Shown here: in pieces, positions 46,201-57,991 of the stretch
Layout: every line of letters begins with the position of its first letter
How positions within the stretch are numbered: position 1 is the stretch's first letter
Source of the DNA: Platynereis dumerilii
Taxonomy: Eukaryota; Annelida; Polychaeta; Phyllodocida; Nereididae
Assembly (NCBI GenBank): GCA_026936325.1
Contig: JAPTHN010000019.1
Coordinates: 7,528,253 to 7,592,252 of the forward strand
Length of the DNA stretch: 64,000 nt
Direction: 5' to 3'
Notes under the pieces: generated by a model
Seen by the model: only the letters and a program-made list of their open reading frames with translations
Databases searched by the model: none
What the model was told of the DNA's origin: nothing
Position numbers and translations under genes: made by a program

Positions 46201-49200
46201 CCCCCTCTGGGGGATGCAACCACACGACAGGTGATGCCCGTGACCCAATTACAGGCTGCCATGGCAACCAAACCTGTTCAGTTATCGCAAAATGTGGCTG
46301 GGTTACCTTCCGGCTTAACCCAAAAGATCATGGCACCCTCCAACCCCTCGGGTTTGTCAACACTGCAACAAGTCAGCGCAGCTCAGAAAATTGGTGAGTA
46401 ATTGGGTACCCGCACCTTTCATTTCTTCTCTCAGGAGACCCATTTCACTGATTTACCTAAACTTTGACCTCTCACAACTATTATGTAATTCAATTAATTT
46501 GCTTTCTGCGCATAGAAAATGTATGCAATTTGAATAAGAAAACAACTTTAAAAATTTAATTTAAAAAAATGACCGAGTTATAAAAATAGAGCCTTGAAGT
46601 TACATTTAAATGCACTAAAAATACTCCAGATTGATTGAACTTGGCTTGACCAATCAGAAGCGAGCGGGAAATCTATTGATCATTCAATGGGATTTAAGTA
46701 ACCAAGTACCACTTTCCTCCTAGTGTTAATTGAGAGAAGCTTCCACGAAGTTAGTCTATTGCAATTAGAGCATTCTAGATGGTATGTAAGTTCAATTCAA
46801 TCAATTGGGTCTTTTCTCTCTTAGTTGCAGGACCAGGGGTTGGCTACGTTCAGCGTCCTCAGAGAATGGTAATGACGCAAGCTGGCCCAGGTCATCATGG
46901 ATCCGGTGCTACCAAAACAGGTTTGTCTTTCAATTAACATGCATGATCCATTACAATTAAAGAATCTTCATGTTCATTCAGCTTGAAAGATTTTAGCCTT
47001 GCCTCACTTGCCTAGTTAAATTGTCATTGAATTCTTTTGCCCATATTTTCATCAACTTTTGAGTTTTAGAGTTCAGGAAACAAAAATATTTTCAAAGTAA
47101 AAAAAAAATTTTCAAAATGGTAAATTTACATCTGGTTCTTTGTTCAAGGCCTGATCTGTGCAACTGTGTCAGACGTTGTTTCATCCTGCGCCCAGAGTGC
47201 CAAAAATGCTCCTTGCCTCATTACAATTGTCTTAGTGTGTCCAATTAAGCTTTGTCAATGCATAAATACAGGAGGTAAGGCCCTTTACATATCCAACTCT
47301 AAAATCACTAACTTTTGTACCAACTATCATTACAGCTGTGCAAGTCAACCGTCAGTCTCAGAAGATCATGATGACGCCTCAACCAAACGCCACAGGGACA
47401 TTAACCGGGAGCCTCGTCCAGCAAGCAATGGTCTCATCGGGCTTGAACTTGCCTCAATCTCTCACTGTTGCCAGAGGTCAAAAGGTTATGGTCTCTCAAA
47501 TGCCTGGTACGATAAGTTCTAGCGCCCCAATTGCAGCCCTCACAGCAAAGACAGTTGCCCCAGTCCAGGCAGTACCTAACACGACTCATACATCTAATAT
47601 TGCCATGGCCACGACGACAGTTGCAACTGCTTCGTCTATACCAATCGGTGAGTTCTATCGAGTATTCTGCTATGTACAGGTGTTTTAGTACAGCGTATAC
47701 TATACTGTATACAATAAATAAGATTGTGGACCTAAAAATTTTATGAAAATTTTGGAATTTCATGGCCCAAACTGACGGTTACAAAATGAAGCTCTTTTGC
47801 CTGAATGTTTTAGTGCAGGTGTAAGTTAGTTGACCTGAAAGGACTTTAAATTGCAAATTTTGGATATTGACAGTCTGATGTGAATTACAAAGAAGTACTT
47901 CAATATGTTTGGATTCCTGTTGCGGTCAAGAACCAAGACATTGAATTTCAGTGTTTTATGATCAGATATCCAAAATTAGAGATCTTGTGCTCCTGTGTTT
48001 AAAAATCAACTCATTTTTTCTTTGCAGCAAAAGTTCCGCCCCAGCGCCAGATCGTCCACTCACCTGGCCAACAGAGTATCCCCACAGCCCAACAGGTGGC
48101 GTCTGCAGTAGCTCCCCAATTAACAAGCGTTATTCATGACTTATCAACGGCCTTAACGACTGTTTCACAAACTCTTACTCAAAGCGGGCAGAGTATTAAT
48201 GCTGCGGGAGTTTTACTGCCGACGGGAGCTAGAGCGCCATCTGTGACACTTGCGTCAACAGGGGGCGCTACCACTGCTGCTACACTTGCCTCCTCTGGTG
48301 CTGATAATCGACAAGAAAATAGGTGGGTTTTGTAAAGTTTTATGAAAATCTATTTATTCTGGTGCGGAGTATGTATGTCTCCTTTTTGTTTCCTGTCAAA
48401 AATATTGGTTGGCACAGTTGGTATTGTCTAGGCTTCCCATCACTAGGTCCAGGGTTTAATTCCTGCTCTGTCGGGTTCATGAGGACCTTTGTTGGACAGG
48501 AGTTTCGGTCATCCTTTGCCCCATTACTATGTTTATTTGTCCAAATTTGCCTGCCAAAATCCATAAATATAGGACATATAGCCCCGATCGTCCATCGATC
48601 AGTCTCAAAATATGTTATCTCGAAAGTATGAAATGTTCACTTCATAGTTTTAACTCTTCATTACAGAGCTGGTTTGGCGACCTTCCCGTACAACGTACAG
48701 AGCTACTACCATGCCCAACCTACGACTATCGTCAATTACCCTAACCTCATGTATCAACAAGTTGCAGCTGCTCAGAATCTTTCTTTTCCAAATACTTCAT
48801 CGTTACGGCCTGGCATTGGTAAGTTTTTTGATCTATTGAAATTCAGGCTTTTACTGTGCCAATGATATTGAATGGCGAGGGTCTGGCATGATGAATATCT
48901 TGATGAATGTCTTGATGAATATCTTGACGAATATCTTGACGAATATCTTGACGAATATCTTGACGAATATCTTGACGAATATCTTGACGAATATCTTGAC
49001 GAATGTCTTGACGAATGTCTTGACGAATGTCTTGATGAATATCTTGATATGTTAATAATGTTATTCTTGATATGTAATTCTTGATAATATTTTATTTCAG
49101 CAGTCCAGAACAACACGCCTAACTTAGCTGCAACATTACAAGCCCATGGCGTCACCGTGGCAACTACTCAAGGTGTTAGGGTGAATCCCCCTCTGATGGT

Positions 49201-52200
49201 TACCGTGGATACCTCACGACAATTACCCCAGACCTTTGCTTTACAACCAGAGAATAAGGGTACGTATCGCAGCTATCATTTTTCAGAAATGTCTATAATG
49301 TTTTTGTCCTACGTCCAGCCGACCATTGTCTGCCCCATCCATATTTACGTTGTAAAAAATGGTGGAGGAGGGGTTACATGAATAATAACATTTTATCACT
49401 AATATAAATGCTGTTTGCGATAATTTAACCATTTGAAATGTCAAAGTTTTATGTTAATGACTCAGACAGATCCTCAAAAGCAATTTCGACAGAAAACAAT
49501 AGGAATACATTGCCTTCTGAAAAGATATATTCCTGAATGTGTGATTTTGATATTCATAAAAAAGATAATCTGACACCAAATTGAAATTTTTTCATTAAAA
49601 ATGTTCTTCCGTTATAGGTGGAGTCAGTTCAACGTCGTCATTACCTGACGCCCCAATCGCCACTTCTGCTACCGCATTTACGAACGCTCTCAACCAATCA
49701 GGAGTCTCCTCTACAGTTTCTTCGCTGCCCTCCCCCTCATTAATGGCTAACCAATCAGCTTCTCCGAGACCGAGTATTTTACGAAAACGAACTGCGGCTG
49801 ATGGGTATGGGAAAATAGTGCAGAAAATTAAATGAAATCTATTAAAATCGACTTATTATCACTCGCTACAGAATACAGACAAAATTTAATATCTTCTAAT
49901 ATCACCCGCTATTAACAAAATTTCATAACTACCTGGTCAAAATGAGTTTTGGGAAATATGAGTTTTGTAATATCACTAACAGTCTAACATGGCACTAACA
50001 CTGAAATTGCTTGTTTGAAAATTTTTAGAGTGAACTTGTGAAATTAATAGAATCCATGTATGTTCTTTGAAGAAAAGTGATGTGACAATTTGGAAAAGAA
50101 GAAATTTTATCATAAAGGACCTGTATCAAAAATTCATTGTAAAATGATTTTTTGGATGTTTGGTAATTGTTGAGGGTCAATTCAATCAATTGTGACCCCT
50201 TCCACATTGAAAATATCCTGATGGAACGAAATATGGTGGTGAAAATTTGGTTTCCGTAAACTGGAAAGTGGAATCGCATTTCTGGATGGTCCGAACGCAT
50301 AGACCAAATCACTCGCTTGTATGGTGCAGGCACCTAACTCATACCGTGCAGTCAACTGTCTCTTCGTGCAGTCTTTGACTGACCTGTTCGGCAGTTTATC
50401 AATCACATCAACGAAATTGTAATTTGTTACATGTTAAAATTTGTGGACGGTAACCAAAATGCCCATTCCTGTCCCACATCAGATTTGGGGATATTGGCTT
50501 TTCCGCCAGACTGTCTTCATATGAAGAATTTTGGCCATCCTGAATTTTGGTCGTCCTTTTCCAATGCTATAGTTGTGTTGTTTGATTGCAGAGTTGCAGT
50601 GCGGAAAAACTTATTGACAAGTGGATCATATGAATCCAATCAGTTGAGCGAGCCCCAGGGAACCATCCTGAATTCTCCCGGACAAAAAATGACAATTCAG
50701 TCAGTTCTAGTTTATTTTGGTCCTTTCCATTTGAAAATCCTCCTTTAATTCCTTTCTATAAGTTTTGGCATGTTGAAATCTCTATTTAGAATCAATTTAG
50801 AATCATTTTAGAATTTTAAGAAGTGCCATGTAAAATTTAAGCTAAAAAAATTTTTTTAGAAAGTTCAAAAATTGGTTTATTTCCTTTGAAAGCACGAGGT
50901 TAAGTTAGTCATAAGAAAATTTCTAAAGTTTTTGAGAAAAAAAGTTAAGTTAGATTAAGGCTGTTTCCTAGTTGTTAAGCGGTGATGGATCTTGGTAAAA
51001 ATGTTTAATAGGATATTTCTTCATATGAAATGTATTATTCAAAGCATATTATGCATACTTCATTGTCAATTTCAAAGTTTATATACTTTATCTTACAGTG
51101 ATCCGACGAGAGAAAATAGTCAATCTTCGACGGACACAGCTTCATCTTCGGAAAGTGGTTCTCGTTGCGTCACCACCCCAGAATTAAAAATCAAGGAGGA
51201 ACCAATGGATGTGCCAGAGAATGGTAGGAGTTTATTTATTCTATTTTGTTATATATGTATAGTGCCAATAATGACTAGTCGTATATAGGGATGGGTACCG
51301 AACGTCGGTACAGTGCAGCCTCCTTATATCGCGCCTCTGTATATCGCGAACCTCCCTTATTCGCGATGCCCCTATGTCCCCCAACTGCTCTACAGTCACA
51401 TCAAAGACCCCTGAATTGCGTCATCACGTATCAATAGATGCGTCGCGCTTGACTGCCTTAATAGAGTACCAGTGTCTTGTATTGATCAATTTAATAGCAT
51501 TGACAATACATGATTGTAATCAAGGACAATTGAGCTCTTAGCCATTCAACAGTGATAGCAATTAGACCCAGTGGTCACACCCCATGTATTTCATTGTCGG
51601 CTCAAGTTAATAGCAATCAAGAATATCTATTGACGATGTCAGAAACGAAATTTTTGAACTGCTTAATTAAAGTTGAAGCACATAAAATATAAAAAGAAGA
51701 ACCATTTGTGTTTGGAGAATTAAGTATCATAACTATGAATCCCATGACACATAGGCCTAAGACAAAGAATTAGTGCTGCATGCTGTGCACTGAGCATTGG
51801 GCAGCCTGCTAACAGCAATCCGCTTAATTGAACTTCACACCTCTGGCCAAGTTGGGTGTTTAAGTTCTCAGTAGAAACATCTCAATTGCTATTTAAACTG
51901 TCTCATGAGATAATCATTAGTAATTGCTTTGGTCAGACTGTGTGTGGATGCCCTAATCCAATCTATATGTTGTGCAGCTTGTCTCCAGACCAGCTGGCAA
52001 TGACACCGTTCTGGTTGAGTGCACAGGGCCGTCATATGCACGCTAGGGAGCGCGGCAGTCAACCGCGAAATAGAGAGGACCTCTGATATATCGCGGTCAT
52101 CATTGCATGTCCCCCAAGGACCGCGAAATAAAGAGGTTGCACTGTACAACCGAAATACCGGTCCAGCATTAATAGTCTGGGTAGTACCGAAAACAAAATA

Positions 52201-55200
52201 AAATTCGGTACCTCAAAACAGTACTTTTGGTGCATGACAAGCCAGTTAAAACCATATTTCTCTCCCAAATGTAGCTGCATCACAATCACGGCACTTGCAA
52301 ATCGCCATCTTGTCCATCTTCCACATTGAAATCACGTCTTGGGTGAGACTTGAACTCGTGCCTCCCTCTCGTGTTAACACAACAACTGGTAGCAGACGAC
52401 TTTTCTAATGTTTGCATCGTGATTTATTGCTTTTCTTGTCTGTTTGGTATCGTTTCTGGTATCGAAACCGGACCGGTATCGTTTTGGAAAATACCGAAAC
52501 CGGACCAGATCGATTTTGTTGCAACGGTACCCATCCCTAGTCGTATATTAAATGGGGTGGGAGGGTTGGTCTAGGGGTAGCGTGCTGGGCTGCCAATCGC
52601 TGGGTCCAGGGTTCGAATCCACCTCTTGCCGAGTCACCTGGGCCTATGTTGGGTGGCTGTTTCAATCATCCTTCACCTCATTGCCGTGTCCTTCTCCTGT
52701 CCTAATTATCTAGGCGCTGCTGCGCCTAGATCATGCTTGTACAACCTGCCATTTCCTGCGTGTTTTTCAACTTCCTGTTTGTGGTGAACATGAAATACAA
52801 TGGTTTCATGCGTTTTACCTTCTAACTTCGTAAACACATCAACCCTTCTAGCTTGGATGCTGTAATTGCTATTGATGATGGAGCAGTAACAGATCTATGG
52901 ACTGTGATTGTAAATAGCTGTCCTCTTTGCTGTAAATTGGCAGAAATAACTATTTCTGGTCACAAAATATCAGGTCACTGTCCTAGATTTATGCAATGTC
53001 TAGACTGTGTGCACTCAAGCGGAACATGTTAGCATATTAGAATGGGCTGCAGCAAAATGTAAATAAGATGAAAACAGCTTTTGGTGATCCATTCGATTTC
53101 ATATACCTATACAATATATACATGCTATATGATAGGATCTCTGACCAGCTGGATGGTTCATTCACAATGGAGGATCTACAATGGCAGACAGAGGTTCATC
53201 TCATGCTTAAATTGTCAAGTTAACAATCAGCGCCTAGATTTGCAAATTCTATTTGCGCATTCTAGTTAGCCTACCAAGTGCATAAATACTGGACGTAAAG
53301 CCCCAATCATCCATCCCTCCGTCGTATCTAAATGTGAGGTTTCGTTTGCAGGACCAAGTCATACGCTACCAATCCCAGCATCTCCAGCTCTCAGTGAAGC
53401 TTCGCCGCGGAAGAAACCTCGTAAACAGCTATTGTAAGTAAAATATACTAACTCAGTTTTAAGTTTTATGATATTAAACCATTTGTATGAAAAAACGTTT
53501 TTCAATTCGCCGTTGTTTTCCGGTACTTCCTTAGAATTATTCTGCATTTACAAAATGTTTTTACTCTGCTACATAGGTATTCCCTGCCTTATATGTTTTG
53601 ATAGAATTATTTTGTCTATTTAAATGATCTACAAAGATGTTATAAGTTATTTGTAAAGTCTAATTTATAAAAAATGTATTGTTCTTTTATTAGAAATGCA
53701 GTAGAAGAGTTGAAGGACGGAATGTCAAGTGACGAGGAGGAGAAAATCTCATCAAAACGAAACTTGGACAAAGTCATCGAGAACATGACGTCCAGGATCA
53801 AGAAAGAGGGTGAGTTGCCTAAAAATTGAGAAATTACTTGAAAATAATCTTCTCTAAAGATCTCTGTCCTAATTAGCCTACCAAGTGCATAAATACAGGA
53901 CGTAATGCCCCAATCATCCATCCATCCATCCATCTCTAAAGATCTAGGGGTCAACCAAAAAATCTGCGAGCTTTGGACTCTTATCAATTCGCAGACTCCC
54001 CTTCATTACAAGCCTGCAATATGAAGAGAAATTTTCTTTGTTTTATGATAGCTAACTGCAAAGAACATGGGATGATTGTTAGATCAGCAGAGCAGGGCTC
54101 AGTATCCATCCAATCTTTCCTTGTGCAATTGCTGCGTCTATGACGCAGCACGGTCTGGAGGCCTTAATATCGGGCGCAGCACCTTCTAAGTGGTACCATT
54201 GTTTAGGAAATTTAATTTCCTACATTTTGAGCTAAATTTGGTTCCTGTACGACCATTCTTTCTATGTCAAAAGTGCGTCCGAAGCACTCAAGGTTGATGT
54301 CCGAAATTTTGTTGACATGTTCTTATTCCTGTCATTTCTCAAAAAATCGGCCTGATAAAAATATTTCAAGTATTCAACATGTTTTCTTATGGTAAAATCT
54401 AGATGTTTAGATTTTTTTGATCGCCAGTAGATTGTTAGATCTACCAGCGATATATGTTTTGAACTTGTCCGAACGGCGTGGTGCGTAGACGTAGTGGAAT
54501 GCAATGCACTTCAGAATCTGTCATCTATGATATCTATGCCTCAGCTTGCCTGGCAGTGGTTGAGTGGATAGAAGTTGGGTGGATAGTAGATAGGAGTCGG
54601 GTGGATAGTGGATAGGAGTCGGGTCGATAGGAGTCAGGTGGATAGTGGATAGGAGTCGGATGGATAGTGGATAGGAGAGTCGGGTGGACAAGAGTCGATG
54701 GACAAGAGTCGGTGGACAAGAGTTGGGTGGACAAGAGTCGGGTGGATAAGAGTCGGGTCGGATGGTCAAGAGTCGGGTGGACAAGAGTCGGGTGGACAGG
54801 AGTCGGGTGGATAGTGAGTCGGGTGGATAGTGAGTCGGGTGGATAGTGAGTCGGGTGGATAGGAGTCGGGTGGATAGGAGTCGGGGAGTCGGGTGGATAG
54901 GAGTCGGGGAGTCGGGTGGATAGGAGTCGGGTAGTTGGGTGGATAGGAGTCGGGTGGATAGGAGTGGGTGGATAGGAGTTAGGACTCTGGTGGATAGGAG
55001 TCGGGTAGATAGAAGTTGCGTGGATAGGAGTCGGGTGGTTGTCAATTATAATTGATAGATCCCATCTTTGTGATGTTTTGGCAGTTTTTTCTGATTTTGC
55101 TAGCATGACGGCCATCCATGCTGAAACATGACAGACTGAAATGCAAAAATTACGGTCACAGCTGCCTTTATTAAACTAAAATTCTCAATACACATATTTT

Positions 55201-57991
55201 GCTTGTGTATGCAAATTTCATATCAAATAGGCGATCATTCAGTCCCTGTGGGACAGCATTGAGCGATCCATTCAATCTCCACACTAATTCTAGTTTAGAT
55301 TTTTCAAAGCAACAAATCACCCCAAAACCAGGCCCTAAAGATTCTGTTATTTCACCCAAGCAAAGATGGCGTTGGCCCAGACCTGTTTTTCCAGACCTAG
55401 ATGATTGTAATCAAAAGAATAGAACGAAAGTGTAAATGGCAGACTTTTCCAATTTTCAAATGAAAAGGAATCCCTGCGTAGCGCAGGAAATGAACAAACT
55501 ACACAACTAATATTATTGCCCCTGATGTAACATGTGACTTCTCCCATTTCTGAAGGAGTCAAGTCCCAAGATCTTTAGCCTCCTAGCTGTCTCAATCAGT
55601 CAATGTAATAATTTATTATCTCTGAGACACTAATTTTTAAAATCTCATTAACAGTTGAAGAAGAAGAGATTGGAGAGTTCGTAGATGATGAAGGAGTCAG
55701 ATGGACGGCCAGAAAAGAGCGACCGAGTATCTCGTTACTAAATCACTACTCGTGCAACTGGAAGCCAAAGAACAACCACTTCTTGAGGTACCAGGACGTC
55801 AAACCTAAAGGTGAGAACTAGAAATAAGAGTACACCCGGTAAAGCAATGAAAGCTGGGCTTATTTGTTGAAATAAGCGCTGAACACCAAACAATACCTCG
55901 AGAGGGATGACTAAAAGTCTAAAATCATTCTTAACTTCCCCATTACCTTTTAAATTTTTGCCAAGAAGTCAGGAGAACTCAACCTTTCTGATGAAATTAC
56001 AAGCTGATAAATAAATTACTAAATATTGCTCTTCTAAACTTTGTATCAGTGTTGGAGGTCTCGGATGGGCCTCGTCCTCGAGGCCGGCCTCGGGGCCATA
56101 TTTTGATGGCCTTGGCCTTGGCTCGGGCGCCCAATCATTGGCCTTGCCTTGGTCTCGTGGTGTCTTTGGGCCAGTGATGGAGGCCTCGGGACCAGCCTTG
56201 TCCTCGATTCCGGCCTCGAAGTCACATTTTGATTGTCTCGGTCTCGAAGGCTCATGCTTCGGTCTCGGCCTCAGATGTCCCGGCCTCGAGTACATCACTA
56301 TTTTGCGTACCACTTGTCTTTAATGAAATAAAATTAATATGGTGATACTCTTTCATCTGCCTTTGTATTGCTGCTTAATAGATTATGTATTCTCGTTCCC
56401 AGTTTGCAAATTTATATTTGTATTTAATCTTTTGTCGCAGAAGAAAGAAGACCGACAGTCAATGAACTAGCAAACCAAAGAGGTATCCAACAAAAAGCCA
56501 GTGGTTGGCGGTTATTTCACCTTGCTGCTCAACTGGAGGAAATTGTAAGTATGATAGTATCTTTTAAGTTCTGAGGTCTTCATTATTTTTCGGGGCTGAT
56601 TGGGTATGTAACATAAACTCACTCACTTTTCGGGAGTTGAGTTAGCTCGCTCTGAAGATGCTTTCAACTCCAGCTGAGGCTGGGTTGAGTGGACCTATGT
56701 TAGACAGCTGTTTCCATCATCCTTTGCCCCGTTGCTGCATCCTCCAGTGTCCTGTCTTTTTTAGATGACCAGAGTGCAGAAATACAGGATGTAAAGCCCA
56801 AGTAGTCGGTCCATCTTTCTCACATTGTGGCCCAGTTGGAAGGGGGAGAGTTGGTCTAGTGGCAGTGTGCTAGGCTGCCAATCGCTGGGTCCAGGGTTCG
56901 AATACAGCTCTTGCCAGGTCAGCTGGGCCTATGTTGGACGGCTGTTTAAAATCATCCTTCGCCTCATTGCCTTGTCCTCTCCCTGTCCTAATTAGCCTAC
57001 CAAGTGAAGAAATACAGGACATAAAGCCCCATTCATCCTGGGGCTGGGTTCACTTCCAGCTGTGGCTTGGTCATGGGAACCTATGATAGACGGCAGTCTC
57101 CAGCGTCCTTCGCCCCATTGCTGTCCTTTTAGCTGATCAGAGTGCACAAATACATGATGTAAAGCTCCAATCATCCATCCATCTTTCTCACCTAGTGGCA
57201 TAGTTGGTCCTGGGTTTGAATCCTATTCAGATTTCATTTAATATGGCTCTGCTTTATGAGATGTTACTATAAAGATTCACAAAATTAATATATTTGTCAT
57301 TTCTTACAGATGGACATTGAAAAAGATGTGTGCAGCAAAATGATGGAATGTCAAAATGAAATCGCACCAAAACACATAGCCAAGCACACGATAGAAGACG
57401 ACATTGGCATGGTCCATGAAATCACGCAGGTTTGCATTATTTACTGGATATTAGATTATTTTAGACTATTTAAATTTCTATTGTGTTCTGATATTCCAAG
57501 GTCATTTTCAAGCAGTTAAAATTAGAAGGCTTCGAGGAGAAACAGCCATGGGTTCAAAGCGATGCTATTGCTTCATTCTGGGGCATGTAGATTATTAGCA
57601 GCGATAGTTTACTGTACTCTCCGAAGAAAAACTTTTTTTGACTATTTAAGTTTTGCATGTATCACTCCTTAATACATGGGTGAACTGCAGCAAAGTCTCA
57701 GGGAATTTTCTGAGCTTTTGGGTTTATTATAGGAAATGCTAGTGGCGAAATGAAAAAGTTCCGCCTTTAGTCTGGAAAGTGATAAAAAAATTATTGTGTG
57801 GTACATTAAGACTAACCTGCTCCCTTCTAATCTCTTTCCAGGGTAACATGCAACGATGTCAACTCGTGATCGACCAATTATCGGAGGCTAAATCGTCAAT
57901 GATTAAAATCCTCGAACACAAAACCAGAATCGGTGAAATTATTACGAAACACCACAGTAAACGGCCTGTGAAGAAGAAAGAGCGGTCATAG
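43254..57991 (+). CDS. SAP130: SAP130, Sin3A/HDAC corepressor subunit (1083 aa)
   Basis: Nineteen coding exons: 43254-43370, 43805-43916, 44236-44435, 44951-45188, 45591-45849, 46122-46393, 46825-46920, 47336-47647, 48028-48322, 48667-48818, 49101-49259, 49618-49804, 51099-51223, 53352-53433, 53694-53809, 55655-55810, 56441-56544, 57310-57429, 57842-57991. Phases agree; 3252 nt. SAP130 stabilises the nuclear Sin3A-HDAC complex. Recalled human matches: SHVPRGAAAA (human SHLPRGAAAA), SPRPSILRK near residue 785, SPRKKPRKQ near 860, and the conserved C-terminal region, about 910-1070 (DDEGVRWTARKERPSISLL, NHFLRYQDV, GNMQRCQLVIDQLSEA). Human SAP130 is about 1048 aa, so length agrees. A sumoylation-type IKEE lies near residue 830. 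The N-terminal two thirds is Gln/Thr/Ser/Pro/Ala-rich and disordered. An acceptor upstream of the ATG implies a non-coding first exon. Confidence 0.95.
44092..44140 (+). mobile_element. SINE-A tail fragment
   Basis: CACAAATACAGGACATAAAG followed by CCCGATCCAATC. SAP130 intron, sense. Only the tail is recognisable. Confidence 0.55.
44461..44675 (+). mobile_element. SINE-A copy, near full length
   Basis: G run, diverged A box, GGGTCCAGGGTTTGAATCC, GTTGGATGGCTGTTTCAATC, CCTAATTAACCTACCAAG, and a tail ending ATCCATCCATT. SAP130 intron 3, sense. Confidence 0.88.
45266..45336 (+). mobile_element. SINE-A, 5'-truncated copy
   Basis: TGTCCTAATTAGCCTAGCAA, GTGCATAAATGCAGGACA, then AAAGCACCAATCATCCATCC. 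SAP130 intron 4, sense. A second short repeat word, GCTGATGGGACGTAAAACAC followed by AGACTCACTCACTC, at 45.47-45.51 kb recurs near 37.04 and 56.59 kb. Confidence 0.8.
46436..46761 (-). mobile_element. Family D element, copy 3 (diverged)
   Basis: Reverse complement of the 540-866 body: it ends CTTCGTGGAAGC...TTAGTCTATTG and starts AGACCCATTTCACTGA. SAP130 intron 6; antisense to copies 1 and 2 in the window. Confidence 0.72.
47155..47285 (+). mobile_element. SINE-A remnant
   Basis: TTGCCTCATTAC...GTCTTAGTGTGTCCAATTAA, then GCATAAATACAGGAGGTAAG. SAP130 intron 7, sense; the head is not recognisable. Confidence 0.55.
48409..48597 (+). mobile_element. SINE-A copy, diverged
   Basis: GTTGGTATTGTCTAGGCTTCC, AGGTCCAGGGTTTAATTCC, TTTGTTGGACAGGAGTTTCG, and the tail ATAAATATAGGACATATAGC. 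SAP130 intron 9, sense. Confidence 0.75.
48890..49049. repeat. 12-bp minisatellite in a SAP130 intron
   Basis: About 13 units of GAATATCTTGAC with GAATGTCTTGAT variants at both ends. The period is a multiple of three, so both strands stay open (Asp-Glu-Tyr-Leu repeats on plus), but it lies between the exon ending at 48818 and the one starting at 49101, and reading through from the first hits a stop. Confidence 0.95.
51286..52539. mobile_element. hAT-like element carrying a nested insertion
   Basis: Ends TAGGGATGGGTACCG and CGGTACCCATCCCTA are perfect inverted repeats of 15 bases, with a perfect 8-bp duplication GTCGTATA (51278-51285, 52540-52547). Subterminal zones repeat CGGTACC and ACCGAAACCGGACC. 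Without the nested 834-bp insertion it would be about 0.42 kb. No transposase. SAP130 intron 13. Confidence 0.92.
51311..52144. mobile_element. Pogo/Tigger-like non-autonomous element nested in the hAT element
   Basis: Ends CAGTGCAGCCTCCTTATATC and (complement) CAGTGCAACCTCTTTATTTC, about 23 bases, flanked by TA on both sides (51309-51310, 52145-52146). CAGT ends with TA duplications are the pogo/Tigger pattern. A second GCGAAATA-GAGAGG block sits just inside the right end. The inner part is unique AT-rich sequence without a transposase frame. Confidence 0.85.
52553..53325 (+). mobile_element. SINE-A copy split by a nested insertion
   Basis: The 5' part, 52553-52708, is near consensus (GGGAGGGTTGGTCTAGGGGT, GGGTCCAGGGTTCGAATCC, CTCCTGTCCTAATTA). 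The 3' part, 53266-53325, continues TTAGCCTACCAAGTGCATAA and ends CAATCATCCATCC. TTA is duplicated at the junctions. SAP130 intron 13, sense. Confidence 0.9.
52709..53265. mobile_element. 557-bp TTA-duplicating element nested in the SINE
   Basis: Begins with the hairpin TCTAGGCGC-TGCT-GCGCCTAGA and ends GCGCCTAGATTTGC...GCGCATTCTAG. TTA flanks both sides, suggesting a PIF/Harbinger-like mechanism. The end structure is asymmetric: the right end has an extra ATTTGCGCATTCTAG block. No coding sequence. Confidence 0.75.
53862..53937 (+). mobile_element. SINE-A, 5'-truncated copy
   Basis: TCTGTCCTAATTAGCCTACC, AAGTGCATAAATACAGGACG, then CCCCAATC and four ATCC units. SAP130 intron 15, sense. It starts at the same family position as the 45.27 kb copy. 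Confidence 0.85.
54561..55040. repeat. G-rich minisatellite, 10-21-bp period, about 480 bp
   Basis: Units of GAGTCGGGTGGATAG with ACAAGAGTCGGGTGG variants in the centre and GATAGTGAGTCGGGTGG in one block. Several higher-order patterns are visible. The minus strand carries two long open frames (Thr/Pro/Leu/Ser-rich) that come from the repeat. SAP130 intron 15. Confidence 0.95.
56047..56300. mobile_element. GC-rich hAT-like element with GAGGCC words
   Basis: Starts CAGTGTTGGAGGTCTCGG and ends CTCGAGTACATCACTA. The flanking octamers CTTTGTAT and TTTTGCGT agree at five of eight positions with the rest transitions, so the duplication is doubtful. Inside, GGCCTCG/TCGGTCTCG words alternate. Similar to the core of repeat R at 17.1 and 18.1 kb. 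SAP130 intron 16. Confidence 0.5.
56655..57186 (+). mobile_element. Cluster of three SINE-A family copies
   Basis: Copies at 56655-56820, 56833-57035 and 57036-57186, all sense in SAP130 intron 17. The middle one is near consensus (GGGGGAGAGTTGGTCTAGTG, GGGTCCAGGGTTCGAATAC). The outer two belong to a variant subfamily with GATCAGAGTGCACAAATAC in place of CCTACCAAGTGCATAAATAC, and both end in CCATCTTTCTCAC, so one may be a duplicate of the other with the middle copy inserted between them. Confidence 0.8.

Noticed and set aside
48872-49084. Asp-Glu-Tyr-Leu repeat frame
   Set aside because: 12-bp minisatellite in an SAP130 intron; read-through from the upstream exon stops before it.
54521-55115. 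Two long minus-strand frames (174 and 193 codons) rich in Ser/Pro/Leu/Thr
   Set aside because: By-product of the minisatellite, inside a SAP130 intron.
43254-57991. First impression of TAF4 from the Gln/Thr/Ala-rich N-terminal two thirds
   Set aside because: The C-terminal region and the SPRPSILRK and SPRKKPRKQ motifs match SAP130; the TAF4 histone-fold and TAFH regions are absent.
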